Below, piece after piece: positions 1-6,318 of a DNA stretch of 11,136 nt. Numbering within the stretch: position 1 is the first letter of the stretch; the number at the start of each line of letters is the position of its first letter. Source of the stretch: DASRPD01 sp035646535. GTDB lineage: Bacteria > Actinomycetota > Acidimicrobiia > IMCC26256 > JANYLB01. The translations under genes and the position numbers were made by a program. Under the pieces are notes generated by a model, which saw only the letters and a program-made list of their open reading frames with translations, was not told the origin of the DNA and made no database searches. The DNA lies in assembly GCA_035646535.1 (NCBI GenBank), contig DASRPD010000034.1:1-11136 (forward strand), in the 5' to 3' direction.

Positions 1-1668
1 ATCTTGGCCCTCACGGGCGGCGCCATCCTCGGCGTCGACCTCGAGCGGGAGCCGCGGCGCGCGCCCCTCGGCCCGACGGTGTGCCGCCGCCACGAATGCG
101 GCGAACAGCGGATGAGCGCGATCCGGTCGGCTCTTGAACTCGGGGTGGGCCTGGGTCCCAGCGAAGAACGGATGCTCGGACTCGGGCAGCTCGATGAACT
201 CGACCAGGCGATCGTCGGGTGAGGTACCCGAGCACACGAGACCGGCCTCTTCGAGACGAGCCCGGTAGCGGTTGTTCACCTCGTAGCGGTGCCGGTGTCG
301 CTCGTACACGACCTCGCTGCCGTACGCACGCCCCACGACGGTGTCCGGTGCGAGCTTGGCCGGATATGCGCCCAGGCGCATCGTCCCCCCCTTGTCGACG
401 ACGTCACGCTGGTCGTCCATCAGGTCGATCACGGGGTGCGGCGAGTGCGGGTCGAACTCGCTCGAGTTCGCGCCGGCGAGTCCGCAGACGTCTCGGGCGA
501 ACTCGATGGTCGCGCAGTGCAGACCCAGACACAGTCCGAGGAACGGGACCTCGTTGAGCCGGGCGAACCCGGCAGCGGCGATCTTTCCCTCGATCCCGCG
601 GAAACCGAACCCACCGGGGATCACGATGCCGTCGAGGTCACGTAAGCGACCCTCGGCGAGGAGACCCTCGGTGTCATCCGACGCGATCCAGTCGATCACG
701 ATCTTGGCGCCACACGCGTAGCCGCCGTGCTTGAGCGCTTCGACGACCGAGAGGTACGCGTCCGGCAGATTCACGTACTTGCCGACCAGCCCGATGCGCA
801 CCTCGTCGGTCGCGGCCGCGACGCGATCGACGAGCGCGGTCCACTCGGTGAGGTCGGGCGGATCGACGTCGAGTCGCAGCATCTCGCAGACGTAGTCGTC
901 GAGGCCTTCGTCGTGGAGGACCAGCGGGATCTCGTACAGGTCCGACGCGTCGACGGCAGAGACGACGCCCCGTTCGGGGACGTCACAGAGCTGGGAGATC
1001 TTCTCCTTCAGCCGGGTGGGCATCGGCCGGTCGGAGCGGCAGACGATGACGTCGGGCTGGATGCCTCGGCTGCGGAGCTCGGTCACCGAGTGCTGGGTCG
1101 GCTTCGTCTTCTGCTCCCCCGATGGTCCGATGAACGGCAGCAGGGTCACGTGGAGGTAGAACACGTTGTCGCGACCGACGTCTTTGCGGAACTGTCGGAT
1201 CGCCTCCAGGAACGGAAGGATCTCGATGTCGCCGACGGTCCCGCCTATCTCGGTGATCACAACGTCGACGTCGTCGGTGGCCAGGCTGATGATGCGATCT
1301 TTGATCTCGTCGGTGATGTGAGGGATCACCTGCACGGTTTGGCCGAGATACGCGCCGCGCCGCTCCTTGGCGAGCACGGCCTGGTAGATCGAACCGGTGG
1401 TGGCGTTGCTCTTGCGATTCAGGGGCACGTCGATGAAACGCTCGTAGTGCCCGAGATCCAGATCCGTCTCGCCGCCGTCGTCGGTGACGAACACCTCGCC
1501 GTGCTGGAACGGGTTCATCGTCCCGGGATCGACGTTGATGTACGGATCCAGCTTCTGCATCGTGACTCGCAGACCCCGACACTTGAGGAGTCGACCGAGT
1601 GAGGAAGCGGTGAGCCCCTTGCCGAGGCTGGATGCCACGCCGCCGGTCACGAAGATGTGCTTGGCCAA
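1..1668 (-). CDS. pyrG: CTP synthase (glutamine-hydrolysing), C-terminal tail cut by window edge
   Basis: Makes CTP from UTP, ATP and glutamine, the last step of de novo pyrimidine nucleotide synthesis, in the cytosol. The visible 556 codons begin with the family-typical AKHIFVTGG and the SSLGKG nucleotide-binding motif (residues 13-18). The N-terminal amidoligase domain covers about residues 1-270. The C-terminal class I glutamine amidotransferase domain has its nucleophile Cys380 in GLCLGLHCA and the His508/Glu510 pair in AHPEFKSR. The start is TTG at 1666-1668, chosen because it gives the canonical N-terminus and has GGGAG six bases upstream. All catalytic residues are inside the window. 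Family members are about 545-560 residues, and this protein reaches 556 without a stop, with a charged Ala/Arg/Glu-rich tail after about residue 530. It is transcribed away from the glycosyltransferase gene and separated by it from the rest of the conserved block. Confidence 0.97.
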   Translation of the reverse strand, partial: MAKHIFVTGGVASSLGKGLTASSLGRLLKCRGLRVTMQKLDPYINVDPGTMNPFQHGEVFVTDDGGETDLDLGHYERFIDVPLNRKSNATTGSIYQAVLAKERRGAYLGQTVQVIPHITDEIKDRIISLATDDVDVVITEIGGTVGDIEILPFLEAIRQFRKDVGRDNVFYLHVTLLPFIGPSGEQKTKPTQHSVTELRSRGIQPDVIVCRSDRPMPTRLKEKISQLCDVPERGVVSAVDASDLYEIPLVLHDEGLDDYVCEMLRLDVDPPDLTEWTALVDRVAAATDEVRIGLVGKYVNLPDAYLSVVEALKHGGYACGAKIVIDWIASDDTEGLLAEGRLRDLDGIVIPGGFGFRGIEGKIAAAGFARLNEVPFLGLCLGLHCATIEFARDVCGLAGANSSEFDPHSPHPVIDLMDDQRDVVDKGGTMRLGAYPAKLAPDTVVGRAYGSEVVYERHRHRYEVNNRYRARLEEAGLVCSGTSPDDRLVEFIELPESEHPFFAGTQAHPEFKSRPDRAHPLFAAFVAAAHRRAEGRAPRLPLEVDAEDGAAREGQD

Positions 1669-1772
1669 GATCTTCTCCCGTATCCGTGCGTGGACCAGAC
1701 CACGCGACGTGCCTACGGGATAGCGACGGTACCATGCGCCCGGCCGGTGGGATGCCAACTCCGAGGAGGCGC
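1669..1772. promoter_or_regulatory. Divergent intergenic region between pyrG and the GT39-like gene
   Basis: These 104 bases must hold the pyrG promoter, because the gene upstream of pyrG runs the other way, and probably also that of the glycosyltransferase. The ribosome-binding sites are clear: GGGAG on the minus strand (1679-1675) for pyrG and AGGAGG on the plus strand (1764-1769) for the glycosyltransferase. On the minus strand a TTGGCA element (complement of 1753-1758) could be a -35 box, but no convincing -10 box lies at normal spacing. No U-rich attenuator of the kind seen at Bacillus pyrG was found. The promoter role is inferred from gene layout; exact boxes are not established. Confidence 0.45.
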
Positions 1773-3398
1773 GTGGCGGCGCGTGGCAACGTACGCGACA
1801 CGCCGGGCGCGGCGCTTGCGAGTGCTCCGGCCCATCGGCTCTGGCCCGACGCCGTGCTGCTCGCCCTCGGGGCCCTTCTCGTGCGCCTGCCGGCGTACTT
1901 CGCGCCCACGAACCTGGGCTACGACGACGGCGGGTACGGGCTCGCGGCCGTCGCGATGCGCCAGGGCTACGCACCGTTCCGCGACATCTTCTCGAGCCAG
2001 GGCCCGCTGTTCCTCCCGCTCGTCCACGTCTTCGACCGGATCGGCTTCGAGACGCAGAGCTCGCCCCGATTGCTCTCGGTCGTCGCCGGTGTCGCGGTCA
2101 CGGTCGCGGTGTACGTCATCGGCGCCGAGCTCTTCGACCGGGCGCGGGCGCTGCTCGCGGGTGGCATCACGGCGACGAGCGGGGTCCTGTTGTGGACGAC
2201 GGGTCCGCTCACGAGCGACGGCACCGTGGCCGCGTTCGCAACCGGGGCGGTGGCGGTCGCGTGCACCTACCGGCGCCGTCCGTCGGTCGGCAAGGCGGTC
2301 GCGATCGGCCTGCTGATCGGCGGCGCGGTCGGCGTCAAGCATCTCCTCGCGGGCCCGGCTGTGCTCGTGGCCTGGCTCCTCGTGCTCGCCGCGAGTCGCG
2401 CCGCTCCGTCCGGCCGGAGGCTGGACGCAGCGCTCGTGCCCGCAATCGCCGTGGCGCTCGTCATCGCGGCGAGCGTCCCGTGGGGTGAGAACGTCGTGGC
2501 TGACAACATCCGGTACCACCTCGACAAGACCGGAGATCGTCGACCGGTCGCCAACATCGACAAGCTCGTGACCACGTTCGTGCACCGCGACACGATGCTC
2601 GTTGCCGTCGGCGCGACCGGGTTGATCGCCTCGGTGCTCACTCGACGGCGACGGCGACAGGACGGCGACGACGGGACCGCTGCCTCCCCCGACGAGACCG
2701 GCCAACGCGGACCGGCTCGCCTCGATCGGCTCCTCGCGGGGCCACGGCTGTTGTGGTGGTGGATGGGCCTCGCGCTCGTCCTGGTCGTGTTGCAGGAACC
2801 GATGTTCCGTAACCACCTCGCGGTGCTCGTCCCACCCCTCGCGCTGGTCGTGGCCCGATTCCGACCACCGTGGATCGTGGTGGGGGTCGCCTCCGCCCTC
2901 GCGTTGGGCCTCCAGGCAGTGGAGCTCCGTCCGCTGCTGGTGCCCCGTGGCTACAGCGGTCAGGAGGCCGTCGCCGCCCGCCACCTCGACGCGCTCCCGC
3001 CCGACGCGTGGGTGCTCAGTGACGAGCCCGGGCTCGTGTGGCGTGCGGGTCTCGGCACCGACCCCTACTTCACGGACCCTTCGGAATTCCGATTCCTCCC
3101 GAGCCAGGCTTCCGCGGTGGCGATTGACGAGGCCCGGCTCGTACAAGCCGCCGCGAACCCCCGGGTCTGCGCCGTCATCGTGCGGTCGCCGAGGCGGTTC
3201 GGGACCGTGGCCCGTCTCCCAGCTCGCCTCGCCGAGCGGGGCTACGAGGTCGTTGCGGACTTCGGTGACGGCCGCGGCGTGTACATGAGATCCTGCCCCG
3301 CCGATCGCAGTGATTCCGCTAGAGAGCCGCCGCCGGACGGGCGCGGCCGAGCTGGTCGAACCAGCGCAGCGGTGGCACCCGCTCGATCACCCGGCTGA
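1773..3398 (+). CDS. GT-C / family 39-like membrane glycosyltransferase
   Basis: A polytopic membrane protein of about 541 residues. A hydrophobic helix (about 25-45) is followed by an outward loop with an Asp pair, LGYDDGGYGLAA (Asp51/Asp52), then FRDIFSSQGPLFLP (69-82). This order matches the first-loop acidic motif of lipid-linked-sugar-using GT-C enzymes (PMT/ArnT type). About ten more hydrophobic segments follow to about residue 382, including FRNHLAVLVPP with a conserved-looking His348, then a soluble C-terminal domain. The expected role is transfer of a sugar from a polyprenyl carrier to an envelope acceptor; the substrate cannot be read from sequence. GTG at 1773 is preferred for its AGGAGG (spacing only 3); ATG at 1752 or 1734 would add 7 or 13 residues. 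The last 80 bases lie antisense to the convergent PNPT-like gene, giving a low-complexity Arg/Pro/Ala tail. It is the only plus-strand gene breaking the conserved block. Confidence 0.8.
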   Translation: MAARGNVRDTPGAALASAPAHRLWPDAVLLALGALLVRLPAYFAPTNLGYDDGGYGLAAVAMRQGYAPFRDIFSSQGPLFLPLVHVFDRIGFETQSSPRLLSVVAGVAVTVAVYVIGAELFDRARALLAGGITATSGVLLWTTGPLTSDGTVAAFATGAVAVACTYRRRPSVGKAVAIGLLIGGAVGVKHLLAGPAVLVAWLLVLAASRAAPSGRRLDAALVPAIAVALVIAASVPWGENVVADNIRYHLDKTGDRRPVANIDKLVTTFVHRDTMLVAVGATGLIASVLTRRRRRQDGDDGTAASPDETGQRGPARLDRLLAGPRLLWWWMGLALVLVVLQEPMFRNHLAVLVPPLALVVARFRPPWIVVGVASALALGLQAVELRPLLVPRGYSGQEAVAARHLDALPPDAWVLSDEPGLVWRAGLGTDPYFTDPSEFRFLPSQASAVAIDEARLVQAAANPRVCAVIVRSPRRFGTVARLPARLAERGYEVVADFGDGRGVYMRSCPADRSDSAREPPPDGRGRAGRTSAAVAPARSPG

Positions 3399-4173
3399 AG
3401 GACCAAAACTCGGCGGCGACGTTGAGCGCGATGAGCACCACGATGACCCAGTTGCGGGTCGCTCGGCCGGTCCCCAGCACGACCCCGACTCCGAGCACCG
3501 CTCCGAGGACGTTGGCACCTGTGTCGCCGAGCATGAGGTGCTCGCGCAGATCCTCGGGAAGCACGCCGAGCGCAGCACCCATGACCGGAGCGACTGCGAC
3601 ACCCACCGCGCTCGTTCCCATCGCGATGGCGAGCGGCAGGTACGCGACCAGCGCGGCCTTGATCGCGCGCCCAGGGGCGCGATCCAACAGGTTTCCGAGA
3701 TTCGCGGCCAGCGCGATCAGCAGCGCGTCGGCAACGACCCGCTTGCCGGTGATGAAACCGGGTTCCGCGACAACGACCAGCGCCACGCCCGCTCCACCGA
3801 CCAGCTTCAGGAGACCGGTCGTCACCCGGCCTTGCATCAGGGCGCGAATGTGGCCGGTGAAGCCTCGGTCCTCGCCGGTGCCGAGCACGTCGTCGATGAG
3901 GCCCAGCATCCCGAACCCGAAGACCGCCAGCAACACCAGTGGTCGCGCCAGGTTCAGCCCGGGCTCATCGCCCAGTCCCATCACGCCCACCACCGCGCGC
4001 AACGATTCCACGATGAGCACGGCCGACACGATCAACACGCCGCCGACGACGGGAATCGACCGTCCCCGATAGTTCTCGCGTCGCAGAGGCGGGGACCGCA
4101 ACATGTCCTGACCGGCGCCGACGAGGAAGCGGACCGCCAGGAGACCAACGGCAAGCGCGATCGCGATGTTCAC
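3319..4173 (-). CDS. MraY/WecA-like (PNPT superfamily, glycosyltransferase family 4) membrane protein
   Basis: A 284-residue polytopic membrane protein related to polyprenyl-phosphate N-acetylhexosamine-1-phosphate transferases. Recognisable motifs, in order: NYRGRSIPVVGG (34-45), the Mg-binding Asp pair in GLIDDVLG (Asp94/Asp95), HIRALMQGRVTTGLLK (108-123), NLGNLLDRAPGR (158-169) and MLGDTGAN (214-221, Asp217). Two differences from MraY/WecA stand out. The usual NxxNxxDGxDG loop reads NLLDRAPG, so its second Asp is replaced. The protein is also shorter than MraY (about 360) and lacks its His-rich C-terminal loop. It ends in a conserved-looking RVPPLRWFDQLGR (265-277). The GTG start overlaps the mctB stop by 4 nt (GTGA), implying translational coupling. 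The substrate is unknown; activity on an undecaprenyl- or decaprenyl-phosphate carrier is inferred from the family. A non-catalytic role is possible. Confidence 0.85.
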   Translation of the reverse strand: MNIAIALAVGLLAVRFLVGAGQDMLRSPPLRRENYRGRSIPVVGGVLIVSAVLIVESLRAVVGVMGLGDEPGLNLARPLVLLAVFGFGMLGLIDDVLGTGEDRGFTGHIRALMQGRVTTGLLKLVGGAGVALVVVAEPGFITGKRVVADALLIALAANLGNLLDRAPGRAIKAALVAYLPLAIAMGTSAVGVAVAPVMGAALGVLPEDLREHLMLGDTGANVLGAVLGVGVVLGTGRATRNWVIVVLIALNVAAEFWSFSRVIERVPPLRWFDQLGRARPAAAL

Positions 4174-5135
4174 GGACGTGCCGGGAACACCGGCAACGCG
4201 CGCTGGGCGCCGTCGCCGTATCCGTAGTGTCCGACGACCGGTGGTGCACGCCCCAGATCGGCGGCCGCGAGGACCACCGCTATCCGCCCTTCGGGAACCT
4301 CGACATCATCCACCGTCGAGACCAGCGTGGCCGCGATGGCAGCGTTTCGGATCGGCTCGAGCAGCGCGCCGCGGGTGGCGTCGTCGCCGCCGTAGATCTC
4401 ACCGACCACGGTCGGCACCCCGGCCGCATCCAGGGCCTCGGCGCCGACCCGTACGAGGTTGCCCGTGCCGCTCGGGGCACCGGTACCGGTGAGCAGCACC
4501 ACCCGCGCGGCCGGTCCCGGGAAGTTGGCCGGCACGATCGGCTCGGCACCGAGGCTCTGGATCTCGAGGAACCCGGCCTCTGACAGCGCCCGCAACGGGT
4601 CGACCGGCTGCGCCGCGGAGGCGTCGAGGCCGTCGGCCGGGGACTCCTCTCCGGACCCGAGACGCAACGCCAGGGCCGTCCACGCGGCAGCCTGCAGCTC
4701 GGCCGGGCCACCACTCGACTGACCGAGGGCCGCCGCGAGGGCCCCCGCGCGGTCACCTTCGAGCGACCAGCTCTCCTCGAGCCAGACGACGGCGGGTGCG
4801 ACCGCTCCGGCCTCGCTCAGGGTCTCGACCTGGGACTCCACCACCGCCGGGTCGATGCCGCGCACCGCCATGACCACGATCGAGACGCCCGCGAGTCGAT
4901 CCTCGACGGTGTACGGCTGGGCCTCACCGACGACTTCGTTGAGCCGGCCGACGTCCTGGGCGAGGGCTTCATTGGCGCGGCGGCGTTCCTCGGCGCGGTT
5001 GCTCACCGCGGTGATGCGACCATTGAGGCGGTCCACGATCCCCTGGTCGATCACGGTCGCACCCATCACGATGCCGATCGTGAGCGCGAGGAAGATCGCA
5101 ACGATGGAGATGAGGTGGAAGCGGAAGTTGATCAT
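4170..5135 (-). CDS. mctB: MctB/SteB family envelope protein (annotated 'copper transporter')
   Basis: A 321-residue protein of the MctB family. It starts with the characteristic INFRFHLISIVAIFLALTIG (residues 2-21), a single N-terminal membrane anchor (about 8-27). A charged heptad-like segment (about 30-70, rich in Arg/Glu/Ala) probably forms a coiled coil. A large Ala/Gly-rich extracytoplasmic domain follows and ends with GHYGYGDGAQRALP (302-315). In M. tuberculosis the homologue was described as an outer-membrane copper-efflux pore. In C. glutamicum the equivalent SteB works with SteA in cell separation. No Cys, CxxC or Met-rich copper site is visible here. ATG at 5133-5135 lies 7 nt after the steA stop, and its stop overlaps the next gene by 4 nt. 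The steA neighbourhood favours a division/envelope role over copper transport; that is inference. Confidence 0.93.
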   Translation of the reverse strand: MINFRFHLISIVAIFLALTIGIVMGATVIDQGIVDRLNGRITAVSNRAEERRRANEALAQDVGRLNEVVGEAQPYTVEDRLAGVSIVVMAVRGIDPAVVESQVETLSEAGAVAPAVVWLEESWSLEGDRAGALAAALGQSSGGPAELQAAAWTALALRLGSGEESPADGLDASAAQPVDPLRALSEAGFLEIQSLGAEPIVPANFPGPAARVVLLTGTGAPSGTGNLVRVGAEALDAAGVPTVVGEIYGGDDATRGALLEPIRNAAIAATLVSTVDDVEVPEGRIAVVLAAADLGRAPPVVGHYGYGDGAQRALPVFPARP

Positions 5136-5142
5136 TCGGCGT

Positions 5143-6318
5143 TCAGAACCCCGTCGAGATGGTGTCCCACAAGTCCTCGAGCGTGAGCTTCACGCCGCGG
5201 AGGTACACGTGCAGTGGCTCTGAGACGATACCGATCACCACGATCGCGAGCACCGCCGCGGCGATGAGAAAGACCAGGTCGCGGCGGCGCGCGCGACTCT
5301 CGTACAGGCGGTTCACACCCTTCGCGTCCACGAGAACCGGCCCGAGGCGGAGCCGGGTGAGGAACGTCGAGGACATGCCGGCGCGGCCCTTGTCGAGGAA
5401 CTCGACCATCGTCGCGTGCGTCCCGACGGCAACGATGAGCGGGCTGCCCAACTCGTAGGCGAGGATCATGGCGACGTCTTCGCTCGTGCCGTCGATCACG
5501 AACTCGTGGTACGGCACTCCCCATTCCCGGAGTTGGTCTCGACCGGGTGCCCGACCGTCCACATGGACGTGGTGCACGAGCTCTGCACCGACGTCGAGCG
5601 CTCGTTCGGAGACCGAATCGAAATCCCCGATGATGATGTCGGGCCGGGCGCCTACGTCCAGCAGCGCGTCGGCTCCCCCGTCGACCCCGATCAGCACGGG
5701 GTGAAACTCTCGGATATATGGACGGAGCGCGCTCAAGTCATCTCGGTAGTCGTGTCCACGTACGACGACGAGGGCGTGTCGACCGCGGAACTCGGTCTTC
5801 AGCGACGGCAGCTCCACCGGTTCGAACGTCGTGCGCGCCTCTTCGCGGATGTACTCGAGCGTGTTGACCGCGAAACGCTCGATCTCGGCGCCGATCGTCG
5901 ATCGCGCATCCTCCATCGTCGCTTCGATCACGTCGACGGCCAGCGGTGTGCCTTCGGCGACGATCACACCGCCGACGCTGATGACTCCCCCGTCGATGCT
6001 GATGGACTCGCCGTCACGGACCGCCGTCATGACGATCTCACCGCAGCCGTCGAGCAACGGAATTCCGGCACGGACGATTCGAATCGGGCCGCCGTTCGGG
6101 TACCGACCCGAGATCGACTCGGCCGCGTTGACGACCGCGACCACACCGGTCGCGACCAGTGCCTCCGCAGCGACGCGGTCGATGTCTTGATGGTTGATCA
6201 CGGCGATGTCGCCGGCACTGAGCCGCTTGACGAGGTCCTTCGTGCGGGTACCGATCCGGGCGGTCCCGGTCACGCTTTCCGGCGGTGCCGCCGGACGCCC
6301 TCTCCGTCCGAGCCTCAT
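5143..6318 (-). CDS. steA: Putative cytokinetic ring protein SteA (thiamine pyrophosphokinase-like fold)
   Basis: A 391-residue protein matching the SteA family. The N-terminal domain carries KRLSAGDIAVINHQDIDRVA (31-50) and NAAESISGRYPNGGP (64-78). The central domain resembles thiamine pyrophosphokinase, with GVDGGADALL (211-220) and IGDFDSVS (230-237), then DGTSEDVAMILAYELG (276-291) and HATMVEFLDKGRAGMSSTFL (301-320). One membrane helix lies near the C-terminus (about 348-366), preceded by basic RARRR and followed by about 25 residues ending LEDLWDTISTGF. The bulk is therefore probably cytosolic. SteA of C. glutamicum localises to the division ring and acts with SteB in cell separation. 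ATG at 6316-6318 overlaps the recN stop (ATGA), and mctB/steB follows after 7 nt. Whether the pyrophosphokinase-like site binds a nucleotide is unknown. Confidence 0.94.
   Translation of the reverse strand: MRLGRRGRPAAPPESVTGTARIGTRTKDLVKRLSAGDIAVINHQDIDRVAAEALVATGVVAVVNAAESISGRYPNGGPIRIVRAGIPLLDGCGEIVMTAVRDGESISIDGGVISVGGVIVAEGTPLAVDVIEATMEDARSTIGAEIERFAVNTLEYIREEARTTFEPVELPSLKTEFRGRHALVVVRGHDYRDDLSALRPYIREFHPVLIGVDGGADALLDVGARPDIIIGDFDSVSERALDVGAELVHHVHVDGRAPGRDQLREWGVPYHEFVIDGTSEDVAMILAYELGSPLIVAVGTHATMVEFLDKGRAGMSSTFLTRLRLGPVLVDAKGVNRLYESRARRRDLVFLIAAAVLAIVVIGIVSEPLHVYLRGVKLTLEDLWDTISTGF

Noticed and set aside
727..1602. 291-codon plus-strand open frame
   Set aside because: Lies wholly antisense to the well-supported pyrG gene, with Asp/Val/Gly-rich composition typical of a complementary frame.
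983..1909. 308-codon open frame on the minus strand
   Set aside because: It overlaps pyrG out of frame, is Arg/Pro/Ser/His-rich and has no recognisable motif; a high-GC shadow frame.
1713..3146. 477-codon minus-strand open frame
   Set aside because: Antisense to the GT-C glycosyltransferase; Glu/Arg/His-rich without hydrophobic segments or motifs, while the plus strand shows helices and a catalytic loop.
3320..3355. GC-rich hairpin near the convergent gene ends as a terminator
   Set aside because: It lies within coding sequence of both genes and has no T-run on either strand.
3310..4227. 305-codon plus-strand open frame
   Set aside because: Antisense to the PNPT-like gene, which has clear family motifs; composition is His/Gln/Asp/Arg-rich shadow.
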